Origin: Dyella jiangningensis
Lineage (GTDB): Bacteria; Pseudomonadota; Gammaproteobacteria; Xanthomonadales; Rhodanobacteraceae
Assembly (NCBI RefSeq): GCF_003264855.1
Contig: NZ_NFZS01000001.1
Coordinates: forward strand, 1,798,001-1,862,000
Reading direction: 5' to 3'
DNA length: 64,000 nucleotides
Of this stretch, positions 36,029-45,356 are shown piece by piece. The translations under genes and the position numbers were made by a program. Below the pieces are notes generated by a model, which was not told the origin of the DNA, did no database searches, and saw nothing but the letters and a program-made list of their open reading frames with translations. Position 1 is the stretch's first letter. The number at the start of each line of letters is the position of its first letter.

Positions 36029-37519
36029 TCACCTTTTCGTCGCTGCCTTCGCGGCGTCACTGGCGCTGCGCCACAGATGCATCACCGAATACGCGCGCCA
36101 TGGACGCCAGGCCTCGGCGAGCGACGATAACGCCTTGGTGCTCAAGGTCGAGCCGTCGCCCGTTGCGGCGCGCCGGAGAATCAGGTCGGCCGCGGGAAAC
36201 GCATCGGGGTGGCTCAATGCACGCATCGCCATGTAATGTGCCGTCCACTCGCCGATGCCCGGCAACGCGACCCAGCGTTCGACGAACTCGTCCAGCGGCT
36301 GTTCGCTGCGGAAATCGATGCGTCCATCCAGCAACGCCTGCGCGACGCCGCGCACGGTCGCGGATCGTGCGGTGGTCAGGCCGATCTCGCGCAGGTCCAC
36401 GTCGACAAGTGCCTCGGGCCCGGGAAACAGGCGCTCCAGCCCCGGTACGCCGGTGACGACCGGCGTGCCATAACGCTGCACAATGCGCGACGCCAGCGTA
36501 CGCGCCGCAGCGACGCTGACCTGTTGGCCGAGGATCGCGCGCACGGCGATCTCGAAACCGTCCCATCCGCCGGGCAGGCGCAGGCCGGGGCGCTTGCGCC
36601 ACAGCGGTTTCAGCACGGCGCTTTGCCTGAGCGCGTCGCCGATCGACTGCGGATTCGCGTCCAGGTCGAACATGCGCCGCAGCTTCGTCACGATGGCGAG
36701 CATGCGCGCCGGTTGCGGGCAATGCAGTTCCAGGCGCAGCGCGTGGTCGTCGCCCGGCCACGCGCTCAGGCGCAGCCAGCCCGGCGACTCCGCAGGGCCG
36801 AACACGCGCGAATAGCTGTGTTCGTCGACGAGCTCGACGCCCGGCAGCGAACGGCCGCGCAGGAACGCGAGCATCGCCTCGAAATCGTACGGCGGTCGAT
36901 AGCCGAGGCGCAGCGCGATCGCGTCACCGCGCACCGCGGCGGGATGGCGCCGCAGATCGCGCGGGGCGATGCGATTGGCCTGCTGGAACGCGGCATGGAA
37001 GCGCCGCAGGCTGCGAAAACCCGACGCGAGCGCCACTTCCGTCACCGGCATCGCCGTTTCGGTCAGCAGTTGCTTCGCGAACAGCAGGCGCCGCGTGGTG
37101 TGCACGCTGATCGGCGGTGCACCGAGGCGGTCCACGAACAGCCGCCGCAGCTGTCGTGCACCCAAGCCCACGCGCTCGGCCATCGCTTCCATCGACGATT
37201 CGTCGAGTGCGCCTTCTTCCATCAGTTTCAGCGTCCGTGCGATGACGTGGTCGCCGCGCTGCCATGCATCGTTACCCGGTGCGAGTTCCGGCCGGCAGCG
37301 CAGGCAAGGACGAAAGCCCGCCGCTTCGGCCGCCGCTGCGCTACCGTAGTAGCGCACGTTCTGCGACTTCGGCGACGGAGCGGGGCACACCGGTCGGCAA
37401 TAAATGCGCGTGCTGGTGACGGCGGTGAAGAACAAGCCATCGAAGCGCGCATCGCGGCTCAGCCGGGCCTGCTCGCAGGTCCGGATATCGAGAAGGTCGT
37501 GGTCGCGGGTATCAGCCAT
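36029..37519 (-). CDS. Ada-type regulator fused to AlkA 3-methyladenine glycosylase
   Basis: The 496-residue protein has three parts. First is an Ada N-terminal methylphosphotriester domain with Cys41, Cys45, Cys72 and Cys75, whose spacing (4, 27, 3) equals E. coli Ada Cys38/42/69/72. Second is an AraC helix-turn-helix (about 80-190). Third is an AlkA glycosylase (about 200-490) with [32 protein letters not shown] and catalytic Asp in FPAADL. It should sense methylated phosphotriesters, activate repair genes and excise alkylated bases. The Ogt function that E. coli Ada carries is supplied by the next gene. Confidence 0.95.
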   Translation of the reverse strand: MADTRDHDLLDIRTCEQARLSRDARFDGLFFTAVTSTRIYCRPVCPAPSPKSQNVRYYGSAAAAEAAGFRPCLRCRPELAPGNDAWQRGDHVIARTLKLMEEGALDESSMEAMAERVGLGARQLRRLFVDRLGAPPISVHTTRRLLFAKQLLTETAMPVTEVALASGFRSLRRFHAAFQQANRIAPRDLRRHPAAVRGDAIALRLGYRPPYDFEAMLAFLRGRSLPGVELVDEHSYSRVFGPAESPGWLRLSAWPGDDHALRLELHCPQPARMLAIVTKLRRMFDLDANPQSIGDALRQSAVLKPLWRKRPGLRLPGGWDGFEIAVRAILGQQVSVAAARTLASRIVQRYGTPVVTGVPGLERLFPGPEALVDVDLREIGLTTARSATVRGVAQALLDGRIDFRSEQPLDEFVERWVALPGIGEWTAHYMAMRALSHPDAFPAADLILRRAATGDGSTLSTKALSSLAEAWRPWRAYSVMHLWRSASDAAKAATKR

Positions 37520-37793
37520 GGACGCAGGCTAGCACTCCTCCGTCGCACGGACTCGCCGTTTTCGGACATCAATGCCCGGCCGCCTCCTGAACTGTTTGAA
37601 TGGAGGTTCTCCCATCAGGATGCTGACGGCTGAGCCCGGATCCCCGTTGCCACCTTGTCACGCCGGAACCGCCGTTCAATCAGCCAGATGGCGGGGCACT
37701 TTCGTCCCGCGGCGCCGTGGTTTGCCGCACTGCGGTTTGCGGCTGTCGCCATGGCTCGCCACAATCGGGTTTTCTCCGGCTGTGATGCTTCCC

Positions 37794-39463
37794 ATGAACG
37801 CTCCGACCCGTATCGACACCACCCGTACCATTCGCGCGCCGCGTGGCGCCGAGCTGAGCTGCAAGAGCTGGCTCACGGAGGCGCCATTCCGCATGCTGCA
37901 GAACAACCTGGATCCGGAAGTGGCGGAAAATCCGGCCGAACTCGTGGTGTACGGCGGCATCGGCCGTGCCGCGCGCAACTGGGAATGCTTCGATCCGATC
38001 CTCGCGTCGCTGAAGGATCTCGACGAAAACGAAACGCTGCTGATCCAGTCGGGCAAGCCGGTCGGCGTGTTTCCCACGCATGCGGATGCGCCGCGCGTGC
38101 TGCTCGCCAACTCGAACCTGGTGCCGGCATGGGCGAACTGGGAGCACTTCAACGAGCTCGATCGCAAGGGCCTGATGATGTACGGCCAGATGACGGCCGG
38201 CAGCTGGATCTACATCGGCTCGCAGGGCATCGTGCAGGGCACGTACGAGACGTTCGTGGAAATGGGTCGCCAGCATTACGGTGGCAACCTCAAGGGCAAG
38301 TGGATCCTCACCGCCGGCCTTGGCGGCATGGGCGGCGCGCAGCCGCTGGCGGCGACGCTCGCGGGCGCCTGCTCGCTGAACATCGAATGCCAGCAGAAGA
38401 GCATCGACTTCCGCCTGAAGACGCGCTACGTCGACGAGCAGGCCACCGATCTCGATGACGCGCTGGCGCGCATCGCGAAGTACACCGCCGCGGGTGAAGC
38501 GAAGTCGATCGCGCTGCTCGGCAATGCGGCCGATGTGTTGCCGGAACTCGTGCGCCGCGGCGTGCGCCCGGATGCGGTGACTGACCAGACCAGCGCGCAC
38601 GATCCAGTCAACGGTTACCTGCCGCAAGGCTGGACCGTGGAGCAGTGGTTCGAGCGTCGCAAGAGCGATCCGGCCGGTACGGCGAAGGCCGCGAAGCAGT
38701 CGATGAAGACGCACGTGGAAGCGATGCTCGCGTTCCACGCGCAGGGCATTCCCACGTTCGACTACGGCAACAACATCCGCCAGATGGCGAAGGACGAAGG
38801 CCTCGCGAATGCGTTCGCGTTCCCGGGCTTCGTGCCGGCTTTCGTGCGTCCGCTGTTCTGCCGCGGCGTCGGTCCGTTCCGCTGGGTGGCGCTCTCGGGC
38901 GATCCGGAAGACATCTACAAGACCGACCAGAAGGTGAAGGAACTGATTCCCGACGATCCGCACCTGCACAACTGGCTCGACATGGCGCGGGAGCGCATCG
39001 CTTCCAGGGCCTGCCGGCGCGCATCTGCTGGGTGGGCCTGGGGCTGCGCCACAAGCTCGGCCTCGCGTTCAACGAGATGGTGCGCAAGGGCGAGCTGAAG
39101 GCGCCGATCGTGATCGGCCGCGATCACCTCGACACCGGTTCGGTCGCGAGCCCGAACCGCGAAACGGAATCGATGAAGGACGGCTCGGACGCCGTGAGCG
39201 ACTGGCCGCTGCTCAACGCCCTGCTGAACACGGCCGGCGGCGCGACGTGGGTGTCGCTGCATCACGGCGGCGGCGTGGGCATGGGTTATTCGCAGCACTC
39301 GGGCGTGGTGATCGTGTGCGACGGTAGCGAAGCGGCCGACAAGCGCATCGCGCGCGTGCTGTGGAACGACCCGGGTACGGGCGTGATGCGTCATGCCGAT
39401 GCGGGCTACGAGATCGCCATCGAGTGCGCGAGAAAGCAGGGCCTGAAGTTGCCGATGCTCTGA
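37794..39463 (+). pseudogene. hutU: Urocanate hydratase HutU, single-base frameshift
   Basis: Urocanase adds water to urocanate using bound NAD+, giving imidazolonepropionate, the substrate of HutI. The first frame runs from [18 protein letters not shown] to [10 protein letters not shown]. The reading then continues in another frame as [32 protein letters not shown] through KQGLKLPML. One base is missing near 39002 (ATCGCTTCCAGG where ATCGCNTTCCAGG is expected). Restoring it gives 556 residues, the normal length. NAD-binding and active-site stretches ([27 protein letters not shown]) are intact. It is either a very recent pseudogene or an assembly error; the start could also be the ATG at 37785. 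Confidence 0.9.
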
Positions 39464-39473
39464 CCTCGTGATT

Positions 39474-39500
39474 TTGTAGGAGCGCACCCTGTGCGCGACA
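39474..39500. repeat. Single REP arm
   Basis: TTGTAGGAGCGCACCCTGTG variant followed by GCGACAGCCTTTCGC. It starts 10 bases after the hutU stop and matches the single arm at 162-190, including its downstream GCCTTTCGC. Confidence 0.75.
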
Positions 39501-39625
39501 GCCTTTCGCATCGGTCTGCATGTTCGTCGTCCCAGCGTAGGCCGGGACCCTGGGCCTCGGTTTCCGGTTGCAGCGATACCGCTTGATGGTTCGCCTGCTG
39601 CGGACTCCCGAGCCGCCACGGCTCA

Positions 39626-39694
39626 GGTTACTTTCACTTGCTTGCCCAAGAGAAAGTAACCACCGGTAAAGGTGGCAATGCCAAAGAGAAAGGC
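39626..39694. repeat. Second dispersed palindrome family, copy C
   Basis: GGTTACTTTCACTTG (39626-39640) and CAAGAGAAAGTAACC (39647-39661) are inverted arms. They are followed by the ACCGGTAAAGGTGGC hairpin and a CAATGCCAAAGAGAAAGGC trailer, nearly identical to 546-579. Confidence 0.75.
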
Positions 39695-39840
39695 ATCCCG
39701 TGTGGCGTTGCCTGGACTACGCCCAGCCAGTCCGCGTCCTGTCTCGGGCGCTCCTGCGGGGCCTGATCGAGGGTAGTGCGTAGGCTTGGGCCGCTAAGTG
39801 GCGCATCGCATCGCCGAGCTAAAGGCCCGTGTTTGCCATT

Positions 39841-39961
39841 TGCAGGAGCGCACCCAGTGCGCGACCGCAGCGTGGCGATGTACTTCATCCTGCCTCGTCG
39901 CGACAACCGCAGACTGGGGCAAGATGCCAGTCCGCGATCGCGCACTGGGTGCGCTCCTACA
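39841..39961. repeat. REP palindrome (long loop)
   Basis: Arms TGCAGGAGCGCACCCAGTGC and GCGCACTGGGTGCGCTCCTA are separated by about 60 bases. It lies about 85 bases before the beta-lactamase start. Confidence 0.87.
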
Positions 39962-40044
39962 GCAGACCGGCTCACGCGTGCCCCGGTTTCGCCACGCTGC
40001 CATGCAAGATTCCTACAGTCCTTTCTTCGATCAGGATGGATCCC

Positions 40045-41067
40045 ATGAGACGTTTTCCCCTTTGCCTTTGCTTGTGCCTCATGGCTGTCGCCGTGGCAGG
40101 CCAGTGGCCGCAGACGGTGATGGCTGCCGAGCGTGAAGTTGCCGCTTCCAGTGAAACCAGTCGACTCCAGCAGGCACTGGATGTGGCGGTGCAGCGGGCA
40201 AGGCCCGGCACGCTCGGTGTGGCGGTGCTCGATATGGGCAGCGGTGCGCGCGCAGGCGTGCATACGGACGAAGCCTTTCCCATGATGAGCGTGTTCAAGG
40301 CGCCGGTTGCGGCGGCGGTGCTTGCCCAGGTCGAAGAAGGGTCGCTGTCGCTCGAGCAGGAGGTGACGCTGGCGCGTACTGACCTGCGTGACGGCTCCGC
40401 CGTGCCTTCGATTGGCGCGCAACTGGCCGCGGGCAAGACAAGCTTCACCATCGGGCGTCTGCTGCGGGGCGCGGTATCGGAAAGCGACAACACGGCGGTG
40501 GACGCCTTGTTGCGCGTGTTGGGCGGGCCGCAGAAAGTGACGGCGTTCCTGCAGGCGCATGGCCTCAAGGGCATGCGGGTGGATCTGGGCGAAGGCGGCG
40601 TCAACGAAGTCTTCAACGACGTGCGGCCCGGGCAGCCGATTCCGTCGGACGAAAGCGAACAGGCCTTCGACCAGCGTCGCGAGCGAGGCTATCGGGCGTT
40701 CCTCGCCGATCCACGCAATCGCAGCACGCCGGCGGCTGCGGTCGAGTTCCTGCGCAAGCTGCAGGGCGGCGAACTGTTGTCGCCGGCATCGACGCAGCGC
40801 CTGCAGCACCTGATGGCCGAGCAGACCCTTCCCAATCGCCTGCGCGCCGGTGTCCCGCAGGGCGTGCGTTTCGCCGGCAAGAGCGGCACGTCGGGTACGC
40901 AGCGGGGACGCATAGCGGCGTACAACGACATCGGTATCCTGACCTGGCCGGACGGGCAGGCCGTGATCGTGGCCGCCTTCCTGAGCGACTCGGCCATGCC
41001 TGCGCCTCAGCGCGACGCGCTGTTTGCCGACCTGGCTCGCGCGGTGGCCCGGGCCGCACGACCGTAG
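40045..41067 (+). CDS. Class A beta-lactamase
   Basis: The 340-residue exported serine hydrolase has a signal peptide (LCLCLCLMAVAVAGQ). Catalytic motifs are SVFK (Ser82, Lys85), SDN (147-149), an omega-loop EGGVN (Glu183, Asn187) and KSG (279-281). The SDN-to-Glu spacing of 36 equals that of TEM. About 28 more residues than usual lie between the omega loop and KSG, including a charged stretch EQAFDQRRERGYRAFLADPRN. AGGA lies eight bases before the ATG at 40045. No AmpR-type regulator is adjacent. The spectrum cannot be inferred. Confidence 0.92.
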   Translation: MRRFPLCLCLCLMAVAVAGQWPQTVMAAEREVAASSETSRLQQALDVAVQRARPGTLGVAVLDMGSGARAGVHTDEAFPMMSVFKAPVAAAVLAQVEEGSLSLEQEVTLARTDLRDGSAVPSIGAQLAAGKTSFTIGRLLRGAVSESDNTAVDALLRVLGGPQKVTAFLQAHGLKGMRVDLGEGGVNEVFNDVRPGQPIPSDESEQAFDQRRERGYRAFLADPRNRSTPAAAVEFLRKLQGGELLSPASTQRLQHLMAEQTLPNRLRAGVPQGVRFAGKSGTSGTQRGRIAAYNDIGILTWPDGQAVIVAAFLSDSAMPAPQRDALFADLARAVARAARP

Positions 41068-41125
41068 CTGGTGCCACCGCCAGCCCAGGCGCATCATGCC
41101 CGCACATCCAACGGGGAGGTGCGAC

Positions 41126-41515
41126 ATGCCGGTCGAACTGCAGGTGTTGGCTTGGTCGATAGTGTTGGGGTTGGTGTATGTGGTGGTGGCGACCACCTTG
41201 TCCACGCTGCAACGCGGATTGGGCTGGAACGCAAGCAACCGGGATGGTGACGTGGTGCCGCTGAGCGGCGCCGCGGCACGGGCGGATCGCGCCACCCGGA
41301 ACTTTCTCGAGACCTTTGGCTTCTTCGTGGCCGCCGTACTCGCCGTAGTGCTGGCGCAACGCGGCAATGCCCATACCGTGCTGGGCGTGCAGCTGTATTT
41401 CTGGGCGCGCGTGGTTTACCTGCCGGTGTACGCGATCGGCATCCCTTACCTCCGTACGCTGGTGTGGGCTGCCTCGGTCGTGGGCATCGTGCTGGTGCTC
41501 GGCGCTTTGTTCTGA
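41126..41515 (+). CDS. MAPEG-family membrane protein
   Basis: The 129-residue protein has four transmembrane segments and the MAPEG pattern (RNFLETFGFFVAAVLAVVLAQ, VQLYFWARVVYLPVYAIGIPYLRTL). Eukaryotic relatives conjugate glutathione or process eicosanoids; bacterial members are mostly uncharacterised. A strong GGGGAGG lies six bases before the ATG. It follows the beta-lactamase gene after 58 bases and is closed by an intrinsic terminator 15 bases after its stop. Confidence 0.88.
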   Translation: MPVELQVLAWSIVLGLVYVVVATTLSTLQRGLGWNASNRDGDVVPLSGAAARADRATRNFLETFGFFVAAVLAVVLAQRGNAHTVLGVQLYFWARVVYLPVYAIGIPYLRTLVWAASVVGIVLVLGALF

Positions 41516-41530
41516 CGAGAACCGACTCCG

Positions 41531-41558
41531 CCGCCCGGCACGCGCCGGGCGGTTTTTT
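41531..41558 (+). terminator. Intrinsic terminator after the MAPEG gene
   Basis: The perfect 9-bp stem CCGCCCGGC (41531-41539) and GCCGGGCGG (41544-41552) has the loop ACGC and is followed by six T residues. Confidence 0.95.
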
Positions 41559-41583
41559 GTGCCTTGATCGGCGCTCGTGCTCT

Positions 41584-41748
41584 TTGCAGTTTAATAATAA
41601 AATCAACAAATTATACACAATTGTTGAGATAAAAGATCAAGCGGGTGTCGCACGCGAAACCAGGGGTGACCACTATGCAGTTTCCTGGCGCTTCCGCCGG
41701 GGCCGTCGGCTGGGGCTGACGGTTTCTTTTCGATCCTAGGAGAACTGC
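41584..41748 (+). promoter_or_regulatory. AT-rich promoter and structured leader of the CADD-like gene
   Basis: 41588-41640 is strikingly AT-rich for this genome. It includes TTATAC and the dyad CAACAA (41604-41609) / TTGTTG (41621-41626). Downstream lie a possible 14-codon ORF (41675-41719) and nested stems: CCAGG/CCTGG, GAAACC (41656-41661) with GGTTTC (41721-41726), and CCGTC/GACGG just before TTTCTTTTC. The final stem with its T-rich tail is terminator-like. I recognise no known riboswitch class. Confidence 0.45.
41675..41719 (+). CDS. Possible 14-residue leader peptide
   Basis: ATG with GGGG eight bases upstream opens MQFPGASAGAVGWG followed by TGA, 29 bases before the CADD-like gene. 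It could be a leader peptide or chance. Codon usage cannot decide at this length, and no residue is strongly over-represented apart from Gly and Ala. Confidence 0.2.
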   Translation: MQFPGASAGAVGWG

Positions 41749-42522
41749 ATGAACACTCATTTCGAACGCACCGGACCGCTGGGCGACCTGTCGAGCTACC
41801 CCCAATGGGCACAGGATCTGGTCGCGGCCTGCGAACCCGCCCGCCGGCGCGTCCGCGACCACGCGATGTGGGACCTCATGGGCGAGGGACGCATCGACGC
41901 CGTCACCATGCGCAACTTCATGGTTGGCACGTGGTCGCTGATCGAGCGCTTTCCATCGTTCATGGCGCTGAACCTGCTGAAGACGCAGTACGGGCGCAGT
42001 GCCGGCGACAACATGGCGCGCCGCTGGCTGGTGCGCAACATCCGCGTGGAACAGAACCATGCCGAGTACTGGCTGGACTGGGCCGACGGTTCGGGCGTGC
42101 CTCGCGCAGAGGTGCTCGATGGTCGTCCGCCGCGCGGCACGCAGGCGGCGACCGAGTGGTGCCTCGAGGTATGCGGGCAGGACAGCCTGGCCGCCGGCAT
42201 GCTGGCGACCAACTACGCCATCGAGGGCGTGACCGGCGAGTGGTCGCAGAAGGTCTACGACAGCGTGGCGTATGCCGAGAGCCTGCCGTCGGCAGGACGC
42301 AAGGCCACCCTGCGCTGGCTTCAGTTGCACGCCGCCTATGACGATACCCATCCTTGGGAGGCGCTGGAGATCGTCTGCACCTTGATGGGCAGCCGTCCGG
42401 CGCCGGAAGCCGTTGAGCACTTGCGCGAATGCGTCGAGCGCAGTTATCTCAGCCTGCACTACGGGCTGGAGCGCTGCCTGTTGCAGCCGCAAATGAAGGA
42501 AGTCGAGGAGCAGGCTGCATGA
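41749..42522 (+). CDS. CADD/TenA-like iron-containing redox enzyme
   Basis: The 257-residue all-helical protein of the haem-oxygenase-like fold shows likely diiron ligands: ERFPSF, VEQNHAEYW, NYAIEGVTGEW and HAAYDDTHP. The HxxxDxxH in the last one matches the CADD pattern. Relatives include Chlamydia CADD, which makes p-aminobenzoate by self-sacrifice, and haem-oxygenase-like diiron oxidases. Which reaction this one performs is unknown. AGGAG lies six bases before the ATG. It has its own AT-rich promoter and structured leader, and is followed 75 bases later by a cyclic-di-GMP protein gene. Confidence 0.8.
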   Translation: MNTHFERTGPLGDLSSYPQWAQDLVAACEPARRRVRDHAMWDLMGEGRIDAVTMRNFMVGTWSLIERFPSFMALNLLKTQYGRSAGDNMARRWLVRNIRVEQNHAEYWLDWADGSGVPRAEVLDGRPPRGTQAATEWCLEVCGQDSLAAGMLATNYAIEGVTGEWSQKVYDSVAYAESLPSAGRKATLRWLQLHAAYDDTHPWEALEIVCTLMGSRPAPEAVEHLRECVERSYLSLHYGLERCLLQPQMKEVEEQAA

Positions 42523-42597
42523 CGCGAGCCGCCTCGTCGTCGACACCGTGATGAGGCGAGATGTAGCTTAATGAGGTGGTCGTGTAAAAGGGACGCC

Positions 42598-45345
42598 ATG
42601 GATTCCATCCGTAGCACCTCGCTAAGACCGCTGGAACGACGCTTGAGGCCACTGGCCTATGGGCTGGTGGCCGTCATCGGCCTGATCCTCTTGTTTACCT
42701 GGGGAGCACTCCAGGTCCAGGTCACTCTCGCCGGGTTTCTCAACGGCGAGAGTGTCTGGAGCAAGGCGCAGAAGCAGGCGGTGATCGACCTTTCCATCTA
42801 TGCGGAAACCGGCAATGCCGAACGCCTTGCCGCATTCGAAGACAATTACGGACTGCTGATGTCCGATGGCTGGGCGCGCGATGCGATCGCGTCCGGCACC
42901 TATGATCGTGGGGAGGTGGATCGCGCGTTCGAGCGCGGGAAGATCATGCCCCAGGCCAAGCCCGGCATGATCTTCATGCTGCGCTGCTGCACCCACGTAT
43001 CGCACATGCACGAGGCGGTCGCCGTATGGCGCGCGGCGGACGTTCCGCTGAAGCAGCTGGGCGCGATCGCCGACGAGCTCAAGCAGGCGGCGAGGCACGG
43101 GTCGCCGGACGAGCCTGAAACCGCGCGGAGGCTCGCGCGCATCAACGCCCTCAACGACGAACTGGAGCCGCTGACCAAGCGTTTCTCGCTCGAGGTCGCG
43201 CAGGGCGCCATGTGGCTGGGGCGCGTGCTGTTCGGCAGCGTGGTGCTGGTCGCCAGCCTCGCGCTGCTGCTGTGGCTGGTGATGGCGCGACGCATCCTGA
43301 TCGGCATTCGCGGTACCGAAGAGCGTTACAGCCTGCTGTTCGACAGCGCGGCGGACGCCATCGTCATGGTGGACGAAGCGACCGGGCGGATCCTCGGCGC
43401 CAACCGCACGGCGATGCAGTGGACCGGGCTGAGCATGGAAGCGCTGATGGGCAAGGCCTTGCCTGAATTGTTCGTGCCGCTGCTGCACCGTTCCGACGGT
43501 GCGGTGACGGGTGAACTGCATACCCGCGATGGCGAGATGCGCCCCGTGGAAATGCGCAGCAGCGTGGCGTACTGGGGTACGCAGAGCGTGCACCAGTCGA
43601 TCATGCGCGACATCACCGAACGCGTGAGCCTGGAGCAGCAGCGCCGCATCGCCTCCGAGGCCATGGCCAGCATCGCCGAGGGCGTGATCATCGCCGACGC
43701 CGACCGGCGCGTGACGCGGGTGAATGCGGCGCACATCCGCATGACCGGCTTCACCGCGCAGGCGCTGCAGGACGTGCGCTTCGACGACCTGCGCTGCATG
43801 CCGGACGGCTCGCCGCTGCCCGATTCCGTGTGGGAGACGATCTACACGGAAGGCAATTGGGTCGGCGAAGTGCGTACGCGTCGCATGGACGGCACGACCT
43901 ATCCCGAATGGCTCAGCATCAGCGCCATCCGCGAGGCGGAAGGGCAGGTGCAGCACTACGTGGCCGTGATCAACAACATCAGCACCGCCAAGGCCAACGA
44001 ACAGCGCCTGCAGTACATGGCCGCGCACGATCCGCTCACCGGCCTGGCCAATCGTGCGGAGTTCGAGCGGCGCTGCGTGCAGGCGGTGGCGGCAGCCGAA
44101 CGCGATCGCGGCATGATCGCCGTGCTGTTCATCGACCTGGACGCGTTCAAGGCCGTGAACGACAGCTACACCCATGCGATCGGCGACCACCTGCTGGTGA
44201 AGGTGGCCGAGCGCATCGCCTACGAGCTGGGCGACAAGGGCCTCGCCGGCCGCATCGGTGGCGACGAATTCACCGTGCTGATGGACGACCTCTACACGCG
44301 CGAAGAAGCCAGCGCGATGGCCGGGCGCCTGCTCACTGCGCTGGCCGCGCCGGTGGTCGTCGGCGACTACGAGCTCGCGCTGAGCGCGAGCATCGGCATC
44401 GCGTGCTACCCGCTGGACGGTACCGACGTGCCCACGCTCATCACCAATGCGGACGCGGCCATGTACGCGGCCAAGACGGAAGAGCGCAACGCCTTCCGCT
44501 TCTACTCGCCCCGCATGCAGGCGGATGCCCGTCGTCGCATCGCGCTCGCCTCGGAGCTGCGCAAGGCCTTGGCGGAGGACGAGTTCCACCTGCAGTTTCA
44601 GCCCACGGTAGAGATGCGCAGCGGGCGCGTCGTGGCGGTCGAAGCGCTGTTGCGTTGGCATCACCCGGTGCGCGGACGCATCCCGCCCGTGGAGTTCATT
44701 CCCATGGCCGAGAAGCTGGGCCTGATTCGCCGCATCGACCAGTGGGTGCTGCAGGCCGCATGCCGGCAACTGGCCGAATGGGACCATCTCGGCCTGCCGC
44801 CGCTGCGCATGGCCGTGAACGTGTCGGCCCACTGGTTCGGGCAGGCCAACTTCGTCGACGACATCCGCGCGCTGCTGGAATCGCAGCGGCTGGCGGCCGA
44901 GCGGCTGATGCTGGAAATCACCGAGGGTGCGATCCTGCGCCTGGGCGAAGAGATGGAGCGCACGCTGCACGCGCTGCACGCACTCGGCGTCGGCGTCGCC
45001 ATCGACGATTTCGGCACCGGTTATTCGTCGATGAGCTACCTGAAGATGCGCGCCATCGCCTACCTCAAGATCGACCAGAGTTTCGTGGCGGGCCTGCCGG
45101 AGGATGAAAGCGACGGCGCCATCGTGGAAACCATGCTCACGCTATGCCGCAAACTCGGCATCAGCCCGATCGCCGAAGGCATCGAGACCGAGGAGCAGCA
45201 CCGCTTCCTCCTGCGCGCCGGCTGCACGGAAGGCCAGGGCTATCTCTATTCCAGGCCGATCGAGCCCGAGGAAATCGTGCAGCTAATGACCGTGGGCAAG
45301 CGGCAGGGCAATTCGCACCTGCGCCTGGTGCCGCCGGAAGTCTGA
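42598..45345 (+). CDS. PAS-PAS-GGDEF-EAL cyclic-di-GMP protein
   Basis: The 915-residue membrane protein has TM1 at about 20-40, a roughly 150-residue periplasmic domain with CCTHVSHMHEAV, and TM2 near 205-230. Two PAS domains follow, then GGDEF with LTGLANRAEF and GRIGGDEF, and EAL with VEALLRWHHP, AVNVSAHWF, LEITEGAIL and DDFGTGYSS. Both catalytic motifs are intact, so either cyclase or phosphodiesterase activity (or both) is possible. The periplasmic CCTH/HMHEA segment could bind metal or haem. The start is the ATG behind AAAAGGGA. Confidence 0.92.
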   Translation: MDSIRSTSLRPLERRLRPLAYGLVAVIGLILLFTWGALQVQVTLAGFLNGESVWSKAQKQAVIDLSIYAETGNAERLAAFEDNYGLLMSDGWARDAIASGTYDRGEVDRAFERGKIMPQAKPGMIFMLRCCTHVSHMHEAVAVWRAADVPLKQLGAIADELKQAARHGSPDEPETARRLARINALNDELEPLTKRFSLEVAQGAMWLGRVLFGSVVLVASLALLLWLVMARRILIGIRGTEERYSLLFDSAADAIVMVDEATGRILGANRTAMQWTGLSMEALMGKALPELFVPLLHRSDGAVTGELHTRDGEMRPVEMRSSVAYWGTQSVHQSIMRDITERVSLEQQRRIASEAMASIAEGVIIADADRRVTRVNAAHIRMTGFTAQALQDVRFDDLRCMPDGSPLPDSVWETIYTEGNWVGEVRTRRMDGTTYPEWLSISAIREAEGQVQHYVAVINNISTAKANEQRLQYMAAHDPLTGLANRAEFERRCVQAVAAAERDRGMIAVLFIDLDAFKAVNDSYTHAIGDHLLVKVAERIAYELGDKGLAGRIGGDEFTVLMDDLYTREEASAMAGRLLTALAAPVVVGDYELALSASIGIACYPLDGTDVPTLITNADAAMYAAKTEERNAFRFYSPRMQADARRRIALASELRKALAEDEFHLQFQPTVEMRSGRVVAVEALLRWHHPVRGRIPPVEFIPMAEKLGLIRRIDQWVLQAACRQLAEWDHLGLPPLRMAVNVSAHWFGQANFVDDIRALLESQRLAAERLMLEITEGAILRLGEEMERTLHALHALGVGVAIDDFGTGYSSMSYLKMRAIAYLKIDQSFVAGLPEDESDGAIVETMLTLCRKLGISPIAEGIETEEQHRFLLRAGCTEGQGYLYSRPIEPEEIVQLMTVGKRQGNSHLRLVPPEV

Positions 45346-45356
45346 GCAACTTTCCC

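Larger units (their letters stand above)
39464..40044. other. Repeat-filled gap between hutU and the beta-lactamase gene
   Basis: I see no gene in these 581 bases. They hold a single REP arm (39474-39500), a copy of the second palindrome family (39626-39694) and a long-loop REP palindrome (39841-39961), followed by a short promoter-sized stretch before the beta-lactamase start. Confidence 0.7.

Noticed and set aside
41584-41748. Possible known riboswitch (TPP, SAH, guanidine, cobalamin)
   Set aside because: None of the class-defining conserved cores is present. Only generic stems and a T-rich end are seen, so I report it as an unassigned leader.
42622-44979. Long minus-strand open frame opposite the GGDEF-EAL gene
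   Set aside because: Composition is His/Arg/Gln-rich with no domain. The opposite strand encodes a complete two-PAS cyclic-di-GMP protein.
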